64,000 nt of DNA from Gordius sp. MW1 (taxonomy: Eukaryota > Nematomorpha > Gordioida > Gordea > Gordiidae): the NCBI GenBank assembly GCA_964036665.1, contig OZ038533.1, forward strand, positions 4,975,413 through 5,039,412, written 5' to 3'. The position numbers and the translations under genes were made by a program. The notes under the pieces were generated by a model. It did no database searches and was not told the origin of the DNA. It saw only the letters and a program-made list of their open reading frames with translations. How positions within the stretch are numbered: the stretch's first letter is position 1; each line of letters starts with the position of its first letter. Below, in pieces: positions 44,546-57,659 of the stretch.

Positions 44546-46424
44546 GACAACGAATTCCGTTTTTAAGTAGATATTAATTTATAGATATGCAATAGCCTCC
44601 ATAAGTGGTATAAAGGATTTGAAAGTGCTGACACACAAGGATGTAATAACATAATTTATTTATTCTGATAACTGGTAGATGACAGTCAGCTGATACTGGC
44701 TTTTAGTCTTATCTTCCTTTATACTTTAAATATATATAATGTGAATATTCATGGAAGTTTAATATTAAATCTAATCTATGACAATATCTGATTGTATTGG
44801 TTCGAAGCAGTTATAAAGAGTATGTACCATAAGTATAATTTTTGAATATATAATTAAAGCTTAGATTGCCTAAACAGCGTAGTTGTTCACTTCAAAGTTC
44901 TGCATGGGTCACCTCAAACCAGACCTGTTTTTGACTCACCCGAAGTCAAGTCTGTTTATATTAATCAATTAAAAAAATTAGGGTGAGTAGAATTTGAGTA
45001 TAAAAATTGGGCTTTGCTTGTTTTTCTTGATATTTTTATGATGGATCGTTTTAAGCAAGTTTAACTAAATTACCTTAGTAACGCTGGTGCCTTCTATATA
45101 CTTCTCAAGCTGTGGTTTTGAGTTAAATTTTATAGTTAAATAGGGTCGCTTTCACGTTCAAATTAAAATTTTACAATATTTTAACGTCTGGCTTGAGTTA
45201 AGCTTTATAATATTTTTGAGACGTGTTTGAGTGGGTAATAAATTAACTTTGCAAGACTCTGCACCTTACACAATCTTAAAAATATATCCACTACCATATA
45301 TAATAAGTATTTTTTAATCGGCTTTTATGAACCACTTAATATAATCTTAACCTTTCTTTTAGCTGTGTTAGCTTATCATTGAGATTTTAAATAATATATT
45401 TATTCTAACGACTTAAATTATAAATTAAGAACTCATTTGTTAAGTTAACATTATCAAGAAATAAATTTATAAATTTATAAAAAAAATTTAAATTAATTAG
45501 AGTAACTTTAATTTTTAAGCAAGCGAGCTTGACATATATTTAGGCTATTTACTAACAAATAATCAATAAATATTTATGGTTTTCGAATTATTAACTACAT
45601 GAGTTTTAAACTATAGGTTATCAGATGATCGTCTTTCTCAATAAGATACATACACTTTTCTAAATAAGAAAATTCACTTAAAAAATATTTATTTAAGAGG
45701 GTAAAAGTCTTTTTAATAAGAAAGATATAGGGAATTGCCAAATCCATTTCGTGTGTTTAAGTGTCGATACAATATATTTTTATCCAAAGCCGAAATTTGA
45801 TAACTTGACAATATCTCAAAACATGATTGAAGAAAAATTATTAATTATAAATTAAAAAGGCGTGCTTAGTCCCGTCCCTTGGGATTTAGTTGATTAATTT
45901 GGCCTAAATAATTTATATAATTTTTAATTAGTCGGATTTAACATTTTTTATCTTCAGAAATAAAAAATAATTCCTAGTTAGTTGAATTTATAACGCTAGA
46001 TAACAATGCGCACCAGAAAAAATTTGGCTACATAGTTGATTTATATTTGCATATATTTTTAGAATACAAAAAAAAATATATATTTATTACTAAGAATAGT
46101 GTAAATTTAATAGAGGATTGTGAAGGAATCTACTTTTGTAATTACAAAACCAAGCATTCAAAAGTTGCTAGTATCAGATAAAACATCTATAGCGTAATGG
46201 GATAAAAATTATTTCTAAAAGCGCTACATTAGGGATAAAATATTAAAATCTATAACAAATAAGAAAATTATTCTATCTAACTGGCAACATTTTGCAGAAC
46301 AGTAAGAAGAGAGAGACGATTAATAAATTGAAAAGTTAGATACATATTTCAAAAAATAATTCTATATTAAATGGCTTCGCAATGGGAAGGTTGAATAGGC
46401 AATCAAGCCTTACAAATTTTTTTA
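44546..46424. other. AT-rich sequence, no gene seen
   Basis: A GTTCTGCATGGGTCACC block near 44897 is a possible decayed hAT end; nothing else is recognised. Confidence 0.5.
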
Positions 46425-46620
46425 AAAAATAGGGAAACAAACTTCTTTAATCTCCCATGATAATCGCGAATCGTTTTCAATATGCCAGAAAATCGGCATT
46501 ACTATCTGTAAATATAATTCAATATCGATATCGGAAGGTTTTCCAATATTTATAATTCTCGAATTTTTTTATTTATTTCTTACATCTTCAAAAAATATGT
46601 ATTTTTAAAAATTTAAATGT
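46425..46620 (+). repeat. Dispersed repeat, copy 2 of 3
   Basis: TAGGGAAACAAACTTC, CCCATGATAATCGCGAAT and AATCGGCATTACTATC match the family at 31990-32245 (reversed) and 59050-59255. Confidence 0.65.
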
Positions 46621-46723
46621 TTAGTAATTTTTCTTCTTAAATCTAATATTTTTTCATGTTTAAAGTTTTATTTTAATAGAACTACATTTTCCCCGTCCTA
46701 ATATCCCTTTTATGTTTGCATTA

Positions 46724-46980
46724 GAGGTCTGCATGGGCCGGGCCGGGGAGCAATAAAAAAAGTGCGGGAGGGGCTTGGACTTTGATAAGTGAAAAAATTT
46801 GAATTTATTTAATTTTATAATATAATTACAAAATAAAAAAATGCACTTATTAGCTTGATGGTAAAAAAAGTTATTTTTCAGAACAAAAATATGGTGTAAC
46901 ACAAAAATCATTATGATGAAAAGTATGCATGAGTTGTATGATGAGATCTTTCTGGCATCAGTTAAATAATAATACATTTG
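46724..46980 (+). repeat. hAT left terminus, GC-rich
   Basis: TAGAGGTCTGCATGGGCCGG followed by GCCGGGG is a typical hAT end, close to the TAGAGGCCTGCACGGG end at 8065. No right end or transposase is found downstream. Confidence 0.55.
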
Positions 46981-49411
46981 TCAATGCAAATTTCACTATT
47001 AATAACGTTTATTAAAATCTTATTGCAACACAACTTACGTCAATTTCAAAATATGAAATCGAAATAATAAAAGTCATCAGTTAATGATAAAATTAAGCCA
47101 TTTCTAAATATTTTAATTTATGCAAGCTAAATATATACATTTTTGTTGTTTTTAAACCCCTTCCTATGTGACCTTTTAGATCCGTTGGAAATTTGTTTTG
47201 TTTTTTTTAACTTAAACGATTAAAAAGATTTGCAAAATATATTAAAATTGTAAAATTAAAAATTACGTATAATTAATTTTTTAATCAACCAATTTTAATA
47301 AATATTTATAACAATCCTAATTTGTCGATAATGAACATCTTAAATTTACATTGAAACTTTCGCGTTGCGTTCTTTATTTATGACTATATAAAATCAAGGT
47401 TATCATTAATTTAGAGTGCGTGGAATATGACACAAAACCACATGAAAAGTCAAGAATTAAAAAGTCCATAGGCAAACTAGAGTGTTTTTTAACAAAGAGA
47501 TAAAAGAAAATATAAAATGTATTTTTCTACCGAGGTTATTTATTATTTTGATAAATACAATAATTATTTTAGTTGACAAATTTTTATTTCATTTCTAAAA
47601 CATTGTAAATATCTTTCTATCAATCGTATTGCATCAACGCATTTTTATTTTATTCTTAAAATCCTCTTTTATTTAGTATAATGAATTTACCATTAATAAA
47701 CGCAATTACATTTTTTGTTAAAATATATTATAGCAATTTTTAGTGCCTGCTTATCCACGTTTTTCCTACATAATTGTGTGTGTCAATTCAAAACAAGCTT
47801 TAATTTTTTAAATAATTCTGTTAAACTTATAGTTTTTATATAAATTTTTCAAAATTATGTCATAACTTTTGGGTTTAAGCGGAAAACTATTGAAACTGGT
47901 AAAAATTAATTAATAAAATTATAGAATAAATTAATAAAATCAGTATCACTTATCGATCTCTAATCCAGCTTGGGGGACGTGAGGTCAATTATATATTTTT
48001 GTAAAATCACGCCCGCTTGGGATTCACTTAGCATATTGCACCAACACCCCCTAACAAGGTGTGAAAAAATCGATCCTTTCATGCACTAATTAAGTTAATG
48101 CATCTAAAAATAAAAAAATATCTTTTGTAATTCAACTAACAATGGAATCAAAAAAATTAGGCTGAATTTATAAAAATTAATGTTTATGCTATTATTTTAA
48201 AATTTTGAGAAAGGGTGATGTCGCAATTTAACGGTTAGATATCAATTTAAAATGGTACCTATATAATGCATTTAGGGGAAAAATAAGATTTTCTTTGATA
48301 TAAACTAGGATACAATTGTATTTTTTTTAATTCACTGTATAGCTTAGGCATCTCTATTTATAATGCACTGATTTTATCATTTTATGAAAGCGTAGAATAT
48401 TTTAAAAAGGTTTTTATCCTGTAAATTTTAAACTTCATATATAAATCTTGATAAATTTTATCTAAAATTTAATATAATTAGCAAATTAAGTATTTATTTT
48501 ATACTTTTCCCCTTAAAATCTCAAAGCCAATTTGAACAAAACTTTTAGAAAAAAGGTTAAAGTTAGATAGCAAACTTACTAATACGATCATAAATTACTA
48601 ATTTATAAGACTTATTTTACCATCTTACTTTAATATAAATTATTAATCAATAAAAAATATTGATTTGCAAAATTATCGTAGGCTATAAATTACTTAGCAA
48701 TATATAATGACTTTTAGTAATATCTATGTCTAAATTTAATCAGAGAAAAGATTAAATAATTTAGCCTGTCTATTAATCAAGCTATTAACTTATTTTTCAG
48801 GATAATAAATTATTTTTTAAAAACCCTTAAATTATGAAAATAAAATTTTTATGAAAGTTAGCCCCAATAGCTATATGGTCAATGATAGGGTAGTTAAAAG
48901 GGGTAGGGGAGGGGCAATTGCACCCCCTATAATAATAAAAAAATATTTTATATAATTATGGTCAAAAAACATCGTTTTGCCCCTCTCTAAATAATTAAAG
49001 ATTTATTGTTAACCCCTTTTAATAATTATGAAAATGGCCATATTTCATATCACCCATTACTTTAGCTTTCTATACCTAATTTTAAAGGCAATGATATTAA
49101 ATATTTGGCCAATTCAATACCATAAAAATCATTTTTAACAAAATTTTGGGCAACTTGATAAACATCTTAAGACTTAATTGATCCTAGAAATTATTCTAAC
49201 TTACAACATTTTTAGACACTTTTTTAGAAACAAGATAAGTTAAGTATTCTTAAAATAATTTAATTTTAATGTTTTAAAATTTTGATATGCAAGATTGTAA
49301 AACGGTTGGGTTATGTTTGGTCGACCTGTGGTTCAATGAAGATGAATGATCGACTCTGATATGTTTTTCAAATTTGGACTAAGCTCAGAGGTGGATTAAG
49401 AAAAACAGACA
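46981..49411. other. AT-rich sequence; one decayed MITE-like block
   Basis: No gene is recognised. At 48890-49015, AGGGGAGGGGCAATTGC and TTGCCCCTCTCTAAATAATT resemble the inside of the GGGCGTAGCC MITE family. Confidence 0.45.
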
Positions 49412-49740
49412 AAAACTCCTCTCCCGACCTTATAGTGAGTGCAGAGAATAGGAACAGGAAGACAGCCAAATATTCTTCCCTCGCGGACACAATATTCATT
49501 CCCTTAGTGGCAACCACAATTGGAAATTTAGGCGCTGAAGCTCTCGCTCTCCTGAAACAAATTGGAAAAGGGATCTCCAGCGTCTCTTTAGATTTGAAAG
49601 AGTACTTTTATATCAGGCAAAAGATCACAATGGAAATCGTTAAATCCAACACGATTTCCATACACGGATCAATGCCATTGCCATCCGTTTAGTTATAACG
49701 CGTTTTTATATTTTTTTTTAGTCGTGTATGTAATTTTTTG
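49412..49740 (+). pseudogene. Tail fragment of a LINE-like protein (copy 1)
   Basis: Almost the same as the end of the 62250-62740 copy: KYSSLADTIFIPLVATTIGN, then LGAEALALLKQIGK and a stop at 49692, followed by the same AT-rich 3' sequence with TTTAGTCGTGTATGTA. It begins just after the KRPDG...WD region of the fuller copy, so it is 5'-truncated. Confidence 0.65.
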
Positions 49741-50588
49741 TATATCTTAAGAGTTGAAATAAATTTTGTGTCAATAAACTTTTGTCTGATTATGTTTAGT
49801 CGACTAAAACATACGGTCGACTAAACAAAACCCAGCTATTTTAACATTACTATGCAAGAGTAAAACTATAAAACATGGTTTTTTTCATTTTTTAGGAATT
49901 AATATTATACAAGTTAATATATATTATTTATCCGGTATAGATTCATTAAAATTTAATGATTTCTTGCAATAAATATTTTATACTCTATTAATTAAGTAGA
50001 AAAAATTAGTTTTATGCCAAAACGTTGCGGACAACCTTAACTTAATAAAAAAAAATATTCCCATAAAAAAATATTTTTATGATACAAATACAATACTTTT
50101 GAACTCTACCAATCCCCTCTTTCCCTCTCTTTCCCACCTTTTCTAACGCTATAATTTACCTATATAATTTAGGTAGTTCAGTTATATGGGAAAGGGGTGG
50201 GTGAAATATAATAATCAATCAATAATTTTGCTAGGCTAGTCTAGTACACCTACTGCAGGAAATGAATGGTTCTTAATATATTATTCAGATCGTTAATAAT
50301 ATGAAAAAAAAAGAAAATATAACCTAACCGGTGAAGTTAATTCGCGACACGTTACGCCCCTTCCCCTCCCCCCCCCTTTTACCTGTTTGTGTTGCGGTGT
50401 TATTATAGATTTTTTGCCCCCGTTATACTTTTTCCGCTATTTTATTCGTCCGGAGCCGTCAAAATGACTTATGTCTTTACAAATACTCCTCCTAATTAAA
50501 TTATTTTAAAAATTTATTTTACCTCTCAAAATATTTTTATATTTATTCCTTGACCTCATATATATTTATACATTTATAAAAAGTTTAA
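49741..50588. other. AT-rich region upstream of the RING gene
   Basis: Includes a C run at 50367-50378 and no recognised repeat. The RING gene promoter should lie here; I see no clear core element. Confidence 0.4.
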
Positions 50589-50636
50589 TTCAAAATTTCG
50601 AAATTAATCAAACTGAAGAATAGTAAAAGTGCGCCA

Positions 50637-53600
50637 TTGGCTAGGCAACTAGCCGTGACTTTGCTCCTACTAATCAAATACGTGGCGGCAGTTCAAAATT
50701 CGACGCGAATATTTTGGATTCGTCCGAAATTGACCAAACGCCTCGGAGCATTCAAAAACTTTTCTAGCCAATGGATACTACTCAATTGGACCTCCAACGC
50801 GACCACGTCCGGGCTAGAGCCAATTTTGGCGCCAAATCGAACGACGGGCTCGTACCCTTTTACAGATCACGTTACTTTTTTCACACGTGGCAGAAATCAT
50901 GTGACCATCAGATTCGTGCCCTTAAAAGTATCCCTACCCATTTTAATTACTTCGGGCGTCATTATATTCCTCAGCTTAATACTGTGCTGTTATCTCAAAA
51001 GGTTAGATCGTAGCATTTTGATTTTTCTATATGTCTAGTCGGGGGGGGGGGCAGTTGCCCCCATAGATAAAAAAAAACTGTTTTATTTTAACAAATTATG
51101 ATATAATTTTCAAAAAACAATTGTTCTCCACTCTATTTCAAATCCTAGCTACGCCTATGCGTTTTATATTCCGCCCTGTTTATATAAAAATTAACTATTT
51201 AATTTAAAAAAAACTGTAAAATTAAATAATTTATTTAATTCATCTGTCAAATTTTTTTAATCGTAAATAAAATTAATTGATTAAATTTAAATTTTAGACC
51301 ACTTATTGTTAGATTTCTTAACATTGTAATAATTCAAAACAATATTGATTTTATTTTAAATATTTGTTAGGATACATATTTAGACATTAAGTCACAATGC
51401 CTGGAATATAGTTTTCCATTAAAAATAGCAAATTCTTCTTCCAAACTTTTGTTAGCCTTCATAATTATTTGAAATAAAGCATATGTTAGTTATATTAATT
51501 AATTAATATATCAAACAAACCATGCGAGGATTATATAATCTCAAAGCTTACGAAATTATGTTCATAATTGATTCGATACACTCTCTTTGTCATTAAGCTG
51601 CGAAATATTCGTGATCTCATAACTTAATTTAATTATAGGCAAAAATTTCAATGCAAAAACCCTTAAAAATTAAAAAAAAAAATTACGTTTACCCCCCCCC
51701 CCAATCCAAAACCTGGCTACGCCCATGATTATAGGTATATTAGAATCTTGAATTTTAAATATAATTGATTAAATATTTATGTGATAATAAAACAATATTA
51801 TTATCTAAATGATTAAAGTAAAATAGTCATTTGGAACAAATTATCGCATATAAGCAAACGAGCTTTAATGTGTTATTGCTTAGTGACGTAAGTATATGAT
51901 GAATTTCAATTTTAAATACATTAACATCCTTCTCAGAACCCAACGACGTAGTCATAGAAAAGGATAACCCTCCCCCATACCAATACAATTTTTCTAATTA
52001 TCTGTTTCCGCTCCTTCAATCTTAGTTTAGCAGATATTATCATGGGCGTAGCCAGCTTGGGACAAATAGGGGGTAATATTGATTTAGGAAGGGGCGAAAT
52101 GTTCATTTTTCAAAATTTTAGCCATAATATTATTAAATTTAATAAATTTATGGATTTAGAGGGTGGTTGCCGCCCCTCCCTGCCCTTTCTTGGCTACGCC
52201 CATATAATTATTAATGCTTATATTAAAATCAATGTATAATATAAATTATAATTTTATTGATTAAGAAACATATCCCGTAAAAGTCCTCTAGAATTTAGAA
52301 TAAAGGAGGGTAAAATAAAGCTTAAGATTCGGACACTTGATTTAAAATTTGTCGGATTCAGGCTCCAGATGATAAAAAGTATATAACAAAACTATCATGA
52401 AATGTTGTTTTGAGAAATTATTTTTTATAAAATATCAGTTTAGTTGGTAGGGGGATTTTGCAGGAATACATATGGATTTAATATTTTTAAGATTTTAAAG
52501 AAAACTAACTCTTCAGCTCCATTTGCAAAATATACATTTTGAAAAGAAATTAGAAAGTTAATTTTCTTTTCTAGCTTTTACAAAAAAAGCATGAGTTCTA
52601 ATGCGATAAAGAACTTCTAGAAATTTATTTTTGATAAAATATTATGTAAGATGTTGAACACACGCTATAGACGTCTATGGTTTATTAATGCTCTTCTCCA
52701 GAGTGACGAGTAAGTTAATAATCTTGCATCACTTTATTTTCCAAGCGTTTTTTAATAAAACTGATTTGTTGTTGATTATTTTTCTATCATTTTTTAAACA
52801 ATTGTTAACGATACGAGTTGTTTTTCATCTTTGAGTAGATTAAATAAGATGTGGTTAATACTTTAGTATATATGTTTAGTAAATTCATTTAACCCTTAAA
52901 TTTTAAACTAAGAAAGGGAAACCATAATTTCAAACATTTATAAAACATAATTACGATTTTGCCTAGAGATTATGCAGGCATCATAGCAAAATGGAAAAAT
53001 AAATTCATTAGATTCTTTATTAAATTAATCTAATTTTCAATTTAATAATTGTAAATTGGCAATTTTACAGTTTACAAAGGAAAATTCGGGTTGAACAGGG
53101 TTACAAAGTGGCTGCCTACAAGCCAAGGAAATCTGTTACTTGTGAAGCATGTGCCATTTGTTTGGAAGATTTTGAGGTGATGGAAAAAATTGTTGTTTCC
53201 CGTTGTCAACATACATATCATAACAAGTAAAAACATTTTTCAAAAAATTAAAATCTCTATTTTTATAACTATAATTTACTTATTTTAACTAATATAACAT
53301 AATAACATAATTTGCGTTTAAATTGTTAAGAAATAACTAAGCAATACCTAAAAAAAACAATGTTATTTGTTTATCAAGCGGTATTAACAATTTATTAATC
53401 TCAGCCATAAATCTAAGGCTAAAACCGAGCTTTTACAAATATAATATCTATGATAATTGCATCATGGTGGTCAGACAATACTTTTCATAATCACTTCATT
53501 AAGTTTTTTCACTAATATAACTTATTTTAGTTTAAATTGTTGAGAGAAAACTCAGAAAGATTTAATCTAATTGTATAAAAGAACATAAAAAATGTGTTAT

Positions 53601-56285
53601 TTGTTTATCAATAGGTATTTAATATTTATTAACCTCAGGCATAAATCTAAGGTTAAAACCAAGCTTTAACAAACACAATATCTTTAATATTTGCGTATGG
53701 TTATATGACGATGGGGGGGGGGGGGGGGGGCGGGGTAACTGCTTTGATGAGGGGGGGGGGGGAATATTTTAAAAAATATCTGATTTCCAAGGACAGCTTA
53801 TTAGTAAGAGTCAGGTCAGGTTTGACCTTTGTTATCCAAATTGCCTATGTAAGGTAAAAGTCAATATTACTATTACAGCGTTGAGCAAAAAAGATTTATT
53901 TATGTAGAATTAAAAAATATATTTAAAAATAATGAGTGATGCCAATTTATTTTGCTATATTTTGCAGACGATGCTTTAGAGATGTATTGAAAATTTGCAT
54001 TTTTTAACTTGATTCAAAAAGGGATTCATCATTTGTGTCTTAATTGTGGCCAATTGATTTTTGCATGGCCCAACTTTTGATTCAAAATCAGCAGTTTTTA
54101 GGTGAAAATTAAATCTATTTTACCAAAACTTTAATTTACGATGGATATTTTTTATTATTAAAATATTATTAAACCTTGCAAAGCATCTGGCACATTTGTA
54201 AAGTCATATTCGGTTTTTAAGTTCAATTCCGAAAATATTGTTAATATCAACAACATAGATAAATGGGCTCAATCAGGATTTTGAATAGGGATGTGGGGGC
54301 GTCAAAACGTTTAATGATGATCTAGGGAAATGTAAAATGATGATTTTCTAACACTTTGGTTGCAAATTCTTAAGGTTTTCGAAATAAAAATGTATTGTAA
54401 AAGATGAATGCATGGGCCAGGTCAGGGTAAAGCAGGCAGAGGCACTGCCCCCCCCCATATTCCAAGGCGCTAGTCTTACCGCTAAGAGCCCACCTTTTAC
54501 CTTTAATTTATTGAACAAACCATTTTAAAAATTAAAAAAAAATATCATTTTGCCCTTCCCTACATTATTGTTGCTTTTACCCTTTAATTTAAATTCTGAC
54601 TACGCCCATAAATCTAAGAGTAATTGGTTTTAATTTGGTAATAGTATGAGTTAAACCTAATTTGGCATGGTTTGGCTTTAATTAAAATATAAATTCTGTG
54701 CAATGGGATTTAGGCTGTGAAAACTGAAAGTCAATTATATTATTTCATAAAAATTGATTATCGACCGGATATAGGGAACAAATAAACAATAAGTAATTAT
54801 TTTTGAATTAAAGAAATTGTATGATTTTTTATAAATAATATCTTGACTATAATTTCTCAAAACATGGTTTAACGTTAATAACGATTTCAACATTTAAAAC
54901 ATATAAGAGCATTATTATTATAATTTATAAAACATGTCTACGCCTTAATTTCACATAAGTTTAATCTGTAATGATTTATTAATCACACATTTTAAACAAA
55001 AATTAAGCCTGAAACAAAAAATTTAGATGTTTAAACTTAGGTCTTAAAACCTTTAATTCGCTATATATTAAATTTTCATCGTTCCTAATACCAGACAATA
55101 TTTTTAAATGATGATATAGATAGACCTTGCTATTGAAATTTTAATGAGTTAGCTTTAAATAAATGATCTAAATGAATTTGCCTTTCAAAATCTTTAAACT
55201 ACCACTATTGTCTATAAGTTACATGTCGCATCATATTTTAAACCTTATTTTTGCTAATTTAAAACTACAGTATGTTTTAAGCTTGGCCAATTAAAAAGTT
55301 TAATTAAATGACATTGATAATTATTTCGTGCTACTTTGCTAAAAATTTCAATTATATGACATAATTAAAGGAGAACTTATTGTTAATCACATAAAGGAGT
55401 TTTTGCCAATATTTTCAAAGTTAACATAATTTATAGCAGAAATATAAAATGGATGTATATAAAAATTTAAGTACACGCATATAGGCCACAAATAATGAGG
55501 TATAAGGAGATTACAAAATATTGTAAATGGATAAACGATGTGTAGATTTAACCTGGGTTGGTCTATAAATTAAGTAATTTTTAAAACCCTTCTATACATG
55601 TCTCTATAATTTTAGGTGTTTAGAGCGATGGTTAGAAGTTAAGAATTCATGTCCCATATGCCTGACCGCGATCAAAAAAATAACGACACACACGAACTCC
55701 AACGGCCCCTCCCGCAATTGCTCTACCCTCATAATGCCTTCAGGACTCGTTAACCCTTCGGTTACCCCAAATCTCACACCTAGAACGGAAGCGGAGGTCA
55801 GCACTGATACGATACGAGTTTTGACACCACAACTCGGTACAACGCTCGGGTTTAGTTATTTTGACCTAGCGTCCTCGAGTTTCGCTTTGTCATCAGTGGC
55901 CGTCGTACCGGCCCCACCACTTGTCCAAGTTCTCATGCCGACTCATGCTAGCGACCTTCCGACTCCGTCATCAGGTCCAACAATCAGTGCTACTAAAACT
56001 CCCACTCCGAATCAACCGGGTTGTTCAAATGTGGTGGCAAAAATTTTGAGGTCAGGCTCTCGGAACAGTACAAACAACAATTACCATCATTGTCAGACAA
56101 CCCTTACTGGGTTAGGAGGGGCCTATGGTTCCAGAAGCAAAAACACAGCCATAGTCAAAGTTTTGATGCCATCAGAACCTATGAACGATCAACAGCCCAT
56201 ACTTAGTCCCTTGCTTCGTTTAGAAGACCATCCCACAGTGTCGCTACCTGGCCGGTCGCCTTTCTATCAATTCTCCCATAAATAA
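50637..56285 (+). CDS. RNF24/RNF122-like transmembrane RING-H2 E3 ubiquitin ligase, three exons
   Basis: Exons 50637-51001, 53071-53226 and 55616-56285 join at GT-AG sites in frame, giving about 396 residues. In order: a signal peptide (residues 1-19, LAVTLLLLIKYVAAV), a lumenal part of about 75 residues with five N-glycosylation sequons (NST, NFS, NWT, NAT, NRT), a membrane helix (98-120, ending ILCCYL), and a basic linker. The RING-H2 then has C149-x2-C152, C167-x-H169, H172-x2-C175 and C186-x2-C189, ending CLERWLEVKNSCPICL. The CCYL end of the helix and the WLEV-C-P-x-C text are RNF24/RNF122-like, but the roughly 205-residue Ser/Thr/Pro-rich tail is much longer than in those proteins. Such ligases transfer ubiquitin at ER, Golgi or endosome membranes. 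The start reads GCGCCATTGG where one T fewer would give a strong GCGCCATGG; no other in-frame ATG exists. Confidence 0.85.
51031..51158. mobile_element. GGGCGTAGCC-family MITE in intron 1
   Basis: A decayed left end ATGTCTAGTCGGGGGG and a right end CCTAGCTACGCCTAT, 30 bp after the first splice donor. Confidence 0.6.
51655..51727. mobile_element. Partial GGGCGTAGCC-family MITE in intron 1
   Basis: Only the right half, with a C run and AACCTGGCTACGCCCAT. Confidence 0.5.
52042..52203. mobile_element. Complete ATGGGCGTAGCC MITE in intron 1
   Basis: The ends ATGGGCGTAGCCA and TGGCTACGCCCAT are perfect 13-bp inverted repeats, the clearest copy of the family in the window. 162 bp, noncoding. Confidence 0.85.
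53300..53707. repeat. Direct duplication of about 180 bp in intron 2
   Basis: Two units share GTTTAAATTGTT, GTTATTTGTTTATCAA, GCATAAATCTAAGG-like text and AAAACC-GAGCTT or AAACCAAGCTTT blocks. Diverged and noncoding. Confidence 0.65.
53712..53762. repeat. Two long G runs
   Basis: G runs of about 18 and 12 are separated by CGGGGTAACTGCTTTGATGA. They could form quadruplexes in the intron; run lengths may be assembly-limited. Confidence 0.7.
53968..54007 (+). other. Possible alternative or relic terminal exon of the RING gene
   Basis: A strong acceptor (TTTTGCTATATTTTGCAG) is followed in the right phase by KRCFRDVLKICIF and a stop. The DNA, TGCTTTAGAGATG, resembles the start of the real last exon, TGTTTAGAGCGATGG. 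If used, it would end the protein inside the RING. It may be a decayed duplicate of exon 3. Confidence 0.35.
54408..54610. mobile_element. Decayed GGGCGTAGCC-family MITE in intron 2
   Basis: A C run after GGCACTGCC at 54445-54460 and the right end TTCTGACTACGCCCAT match the family; the left end is degraded. Confidence 0.5.
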
Positions 56286-56651
56286 TGCTTAAGCAAAACT
56301 TATCTCTCACATCAAACACCCTTGCTCATTATTAACTCTATATGGATTATATGAATGCTCCATGGGTAGGCAGCCTGTAGGAAGGAGATCGCTGTTGAAA
56401 TTTAATATGGGGCAAAGGACTCATTTTGCTTATAACGTTACATTGTATATAGAAAATTTTATTTTTTGTATTATTTCAGAAATCGTTTGATTAATTTTTT
56501 CCAATTTAATATCGATCGATATCGATCGATACACCTTAATGCAAAAGTTGGCTTCCCTTGCCATGGCAAAACAGAAATTAAGCGTGCCTGCTGAAATAAC
56601 TACCTAGGTGATTCTCGTTATATTAAAGCGTCATAATTGCGTGAACTGATG

Positions 56652-56657
56652 AATAAA
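56652..56657 (+). promoter_or_regulatory. Possible poly(A) signal of the RING gene
   Basis: First AATAAA after the stop at 56285; the sequence between is noncoding and without repeats I recognise. Confidence 0.45.
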
Positions 56658-57659
56658 CATGTCTAATTTGTGTTTTCGCTAATTAATGAAATAAATTTTA
56701 TTTATTGATGGACAATAAATGACGGCTTTAAGAATAGACTATATAGCCCAAGATTATAAGTGAATAGAAAATTTATATAATGCCTAATAACTATAAACTC
56801 AATATTAATCTGTATGAAAAGTGCGAAAAGATTATTAGATGCTTGCTATTAGTCTGGATATTATATATATTTAGAATAAATCTACGATAACTGACAATAA
56901 TACTATTTTATTACTAACTAGCTGTGCCCGGCCAAGCGTTGCTTTGGCTTAGTTTTAATTGGCCAAATAATTGATACCTATCAATAGGAAATATATGAAA
57001 GAATTTGGGTCAACTGAAAGAAAGTTTAGGATGTGAAAAATATTTTTATATTATGCAAAGAAATATTAACTTAAAAGGAAAAAGCATATTTATTATTAAT
57101 AAATAGGTTTATAACAGTTTTAAATACTTATTAGGTAGCTATGCGATTATGCATATTTGGGTAACAACACTAATATACAAAAGTCAATGATAAAGTTTGA
57201 CATGACAGAGAAAGTACAACGTGTATAGTAGTGTATCGTCATAGCCTAAAATCTGTAAAATGAAGAAATAGTAGAAAGCACCTTCAAATTTGGTTTAATG
57301 AAGTTTTTTACATTCTACTCAGACCCCTGAAGTAAACACCTAAAAGTGTTGGAATTGCCCCCTGTCTGAGTGCCTCTAAAAGTCTCTTTTTAATAGCGCT
57401 TCGACAGAGAAACTTTCAGTGCCTAGGAGCTTAGCTCCACGCTCAGGTCACGAATGGCCCGAAGCTTTCCCAAGTCGTAACCTCGGTCTACTCTTATCCA
57501 ACAACGATATATCGCTGTAGGCCTTAGATTAGGATGAGATATAGTTGCTGAACACATTTCTTCACTTGCAAAAATTTCCTAAAATCGAATGGTCATCATG
57601 GCCTACACTGTAATCGCAATAAAGCCCGGTATCTTTGACAAACCGCGGTTAACAAACTC

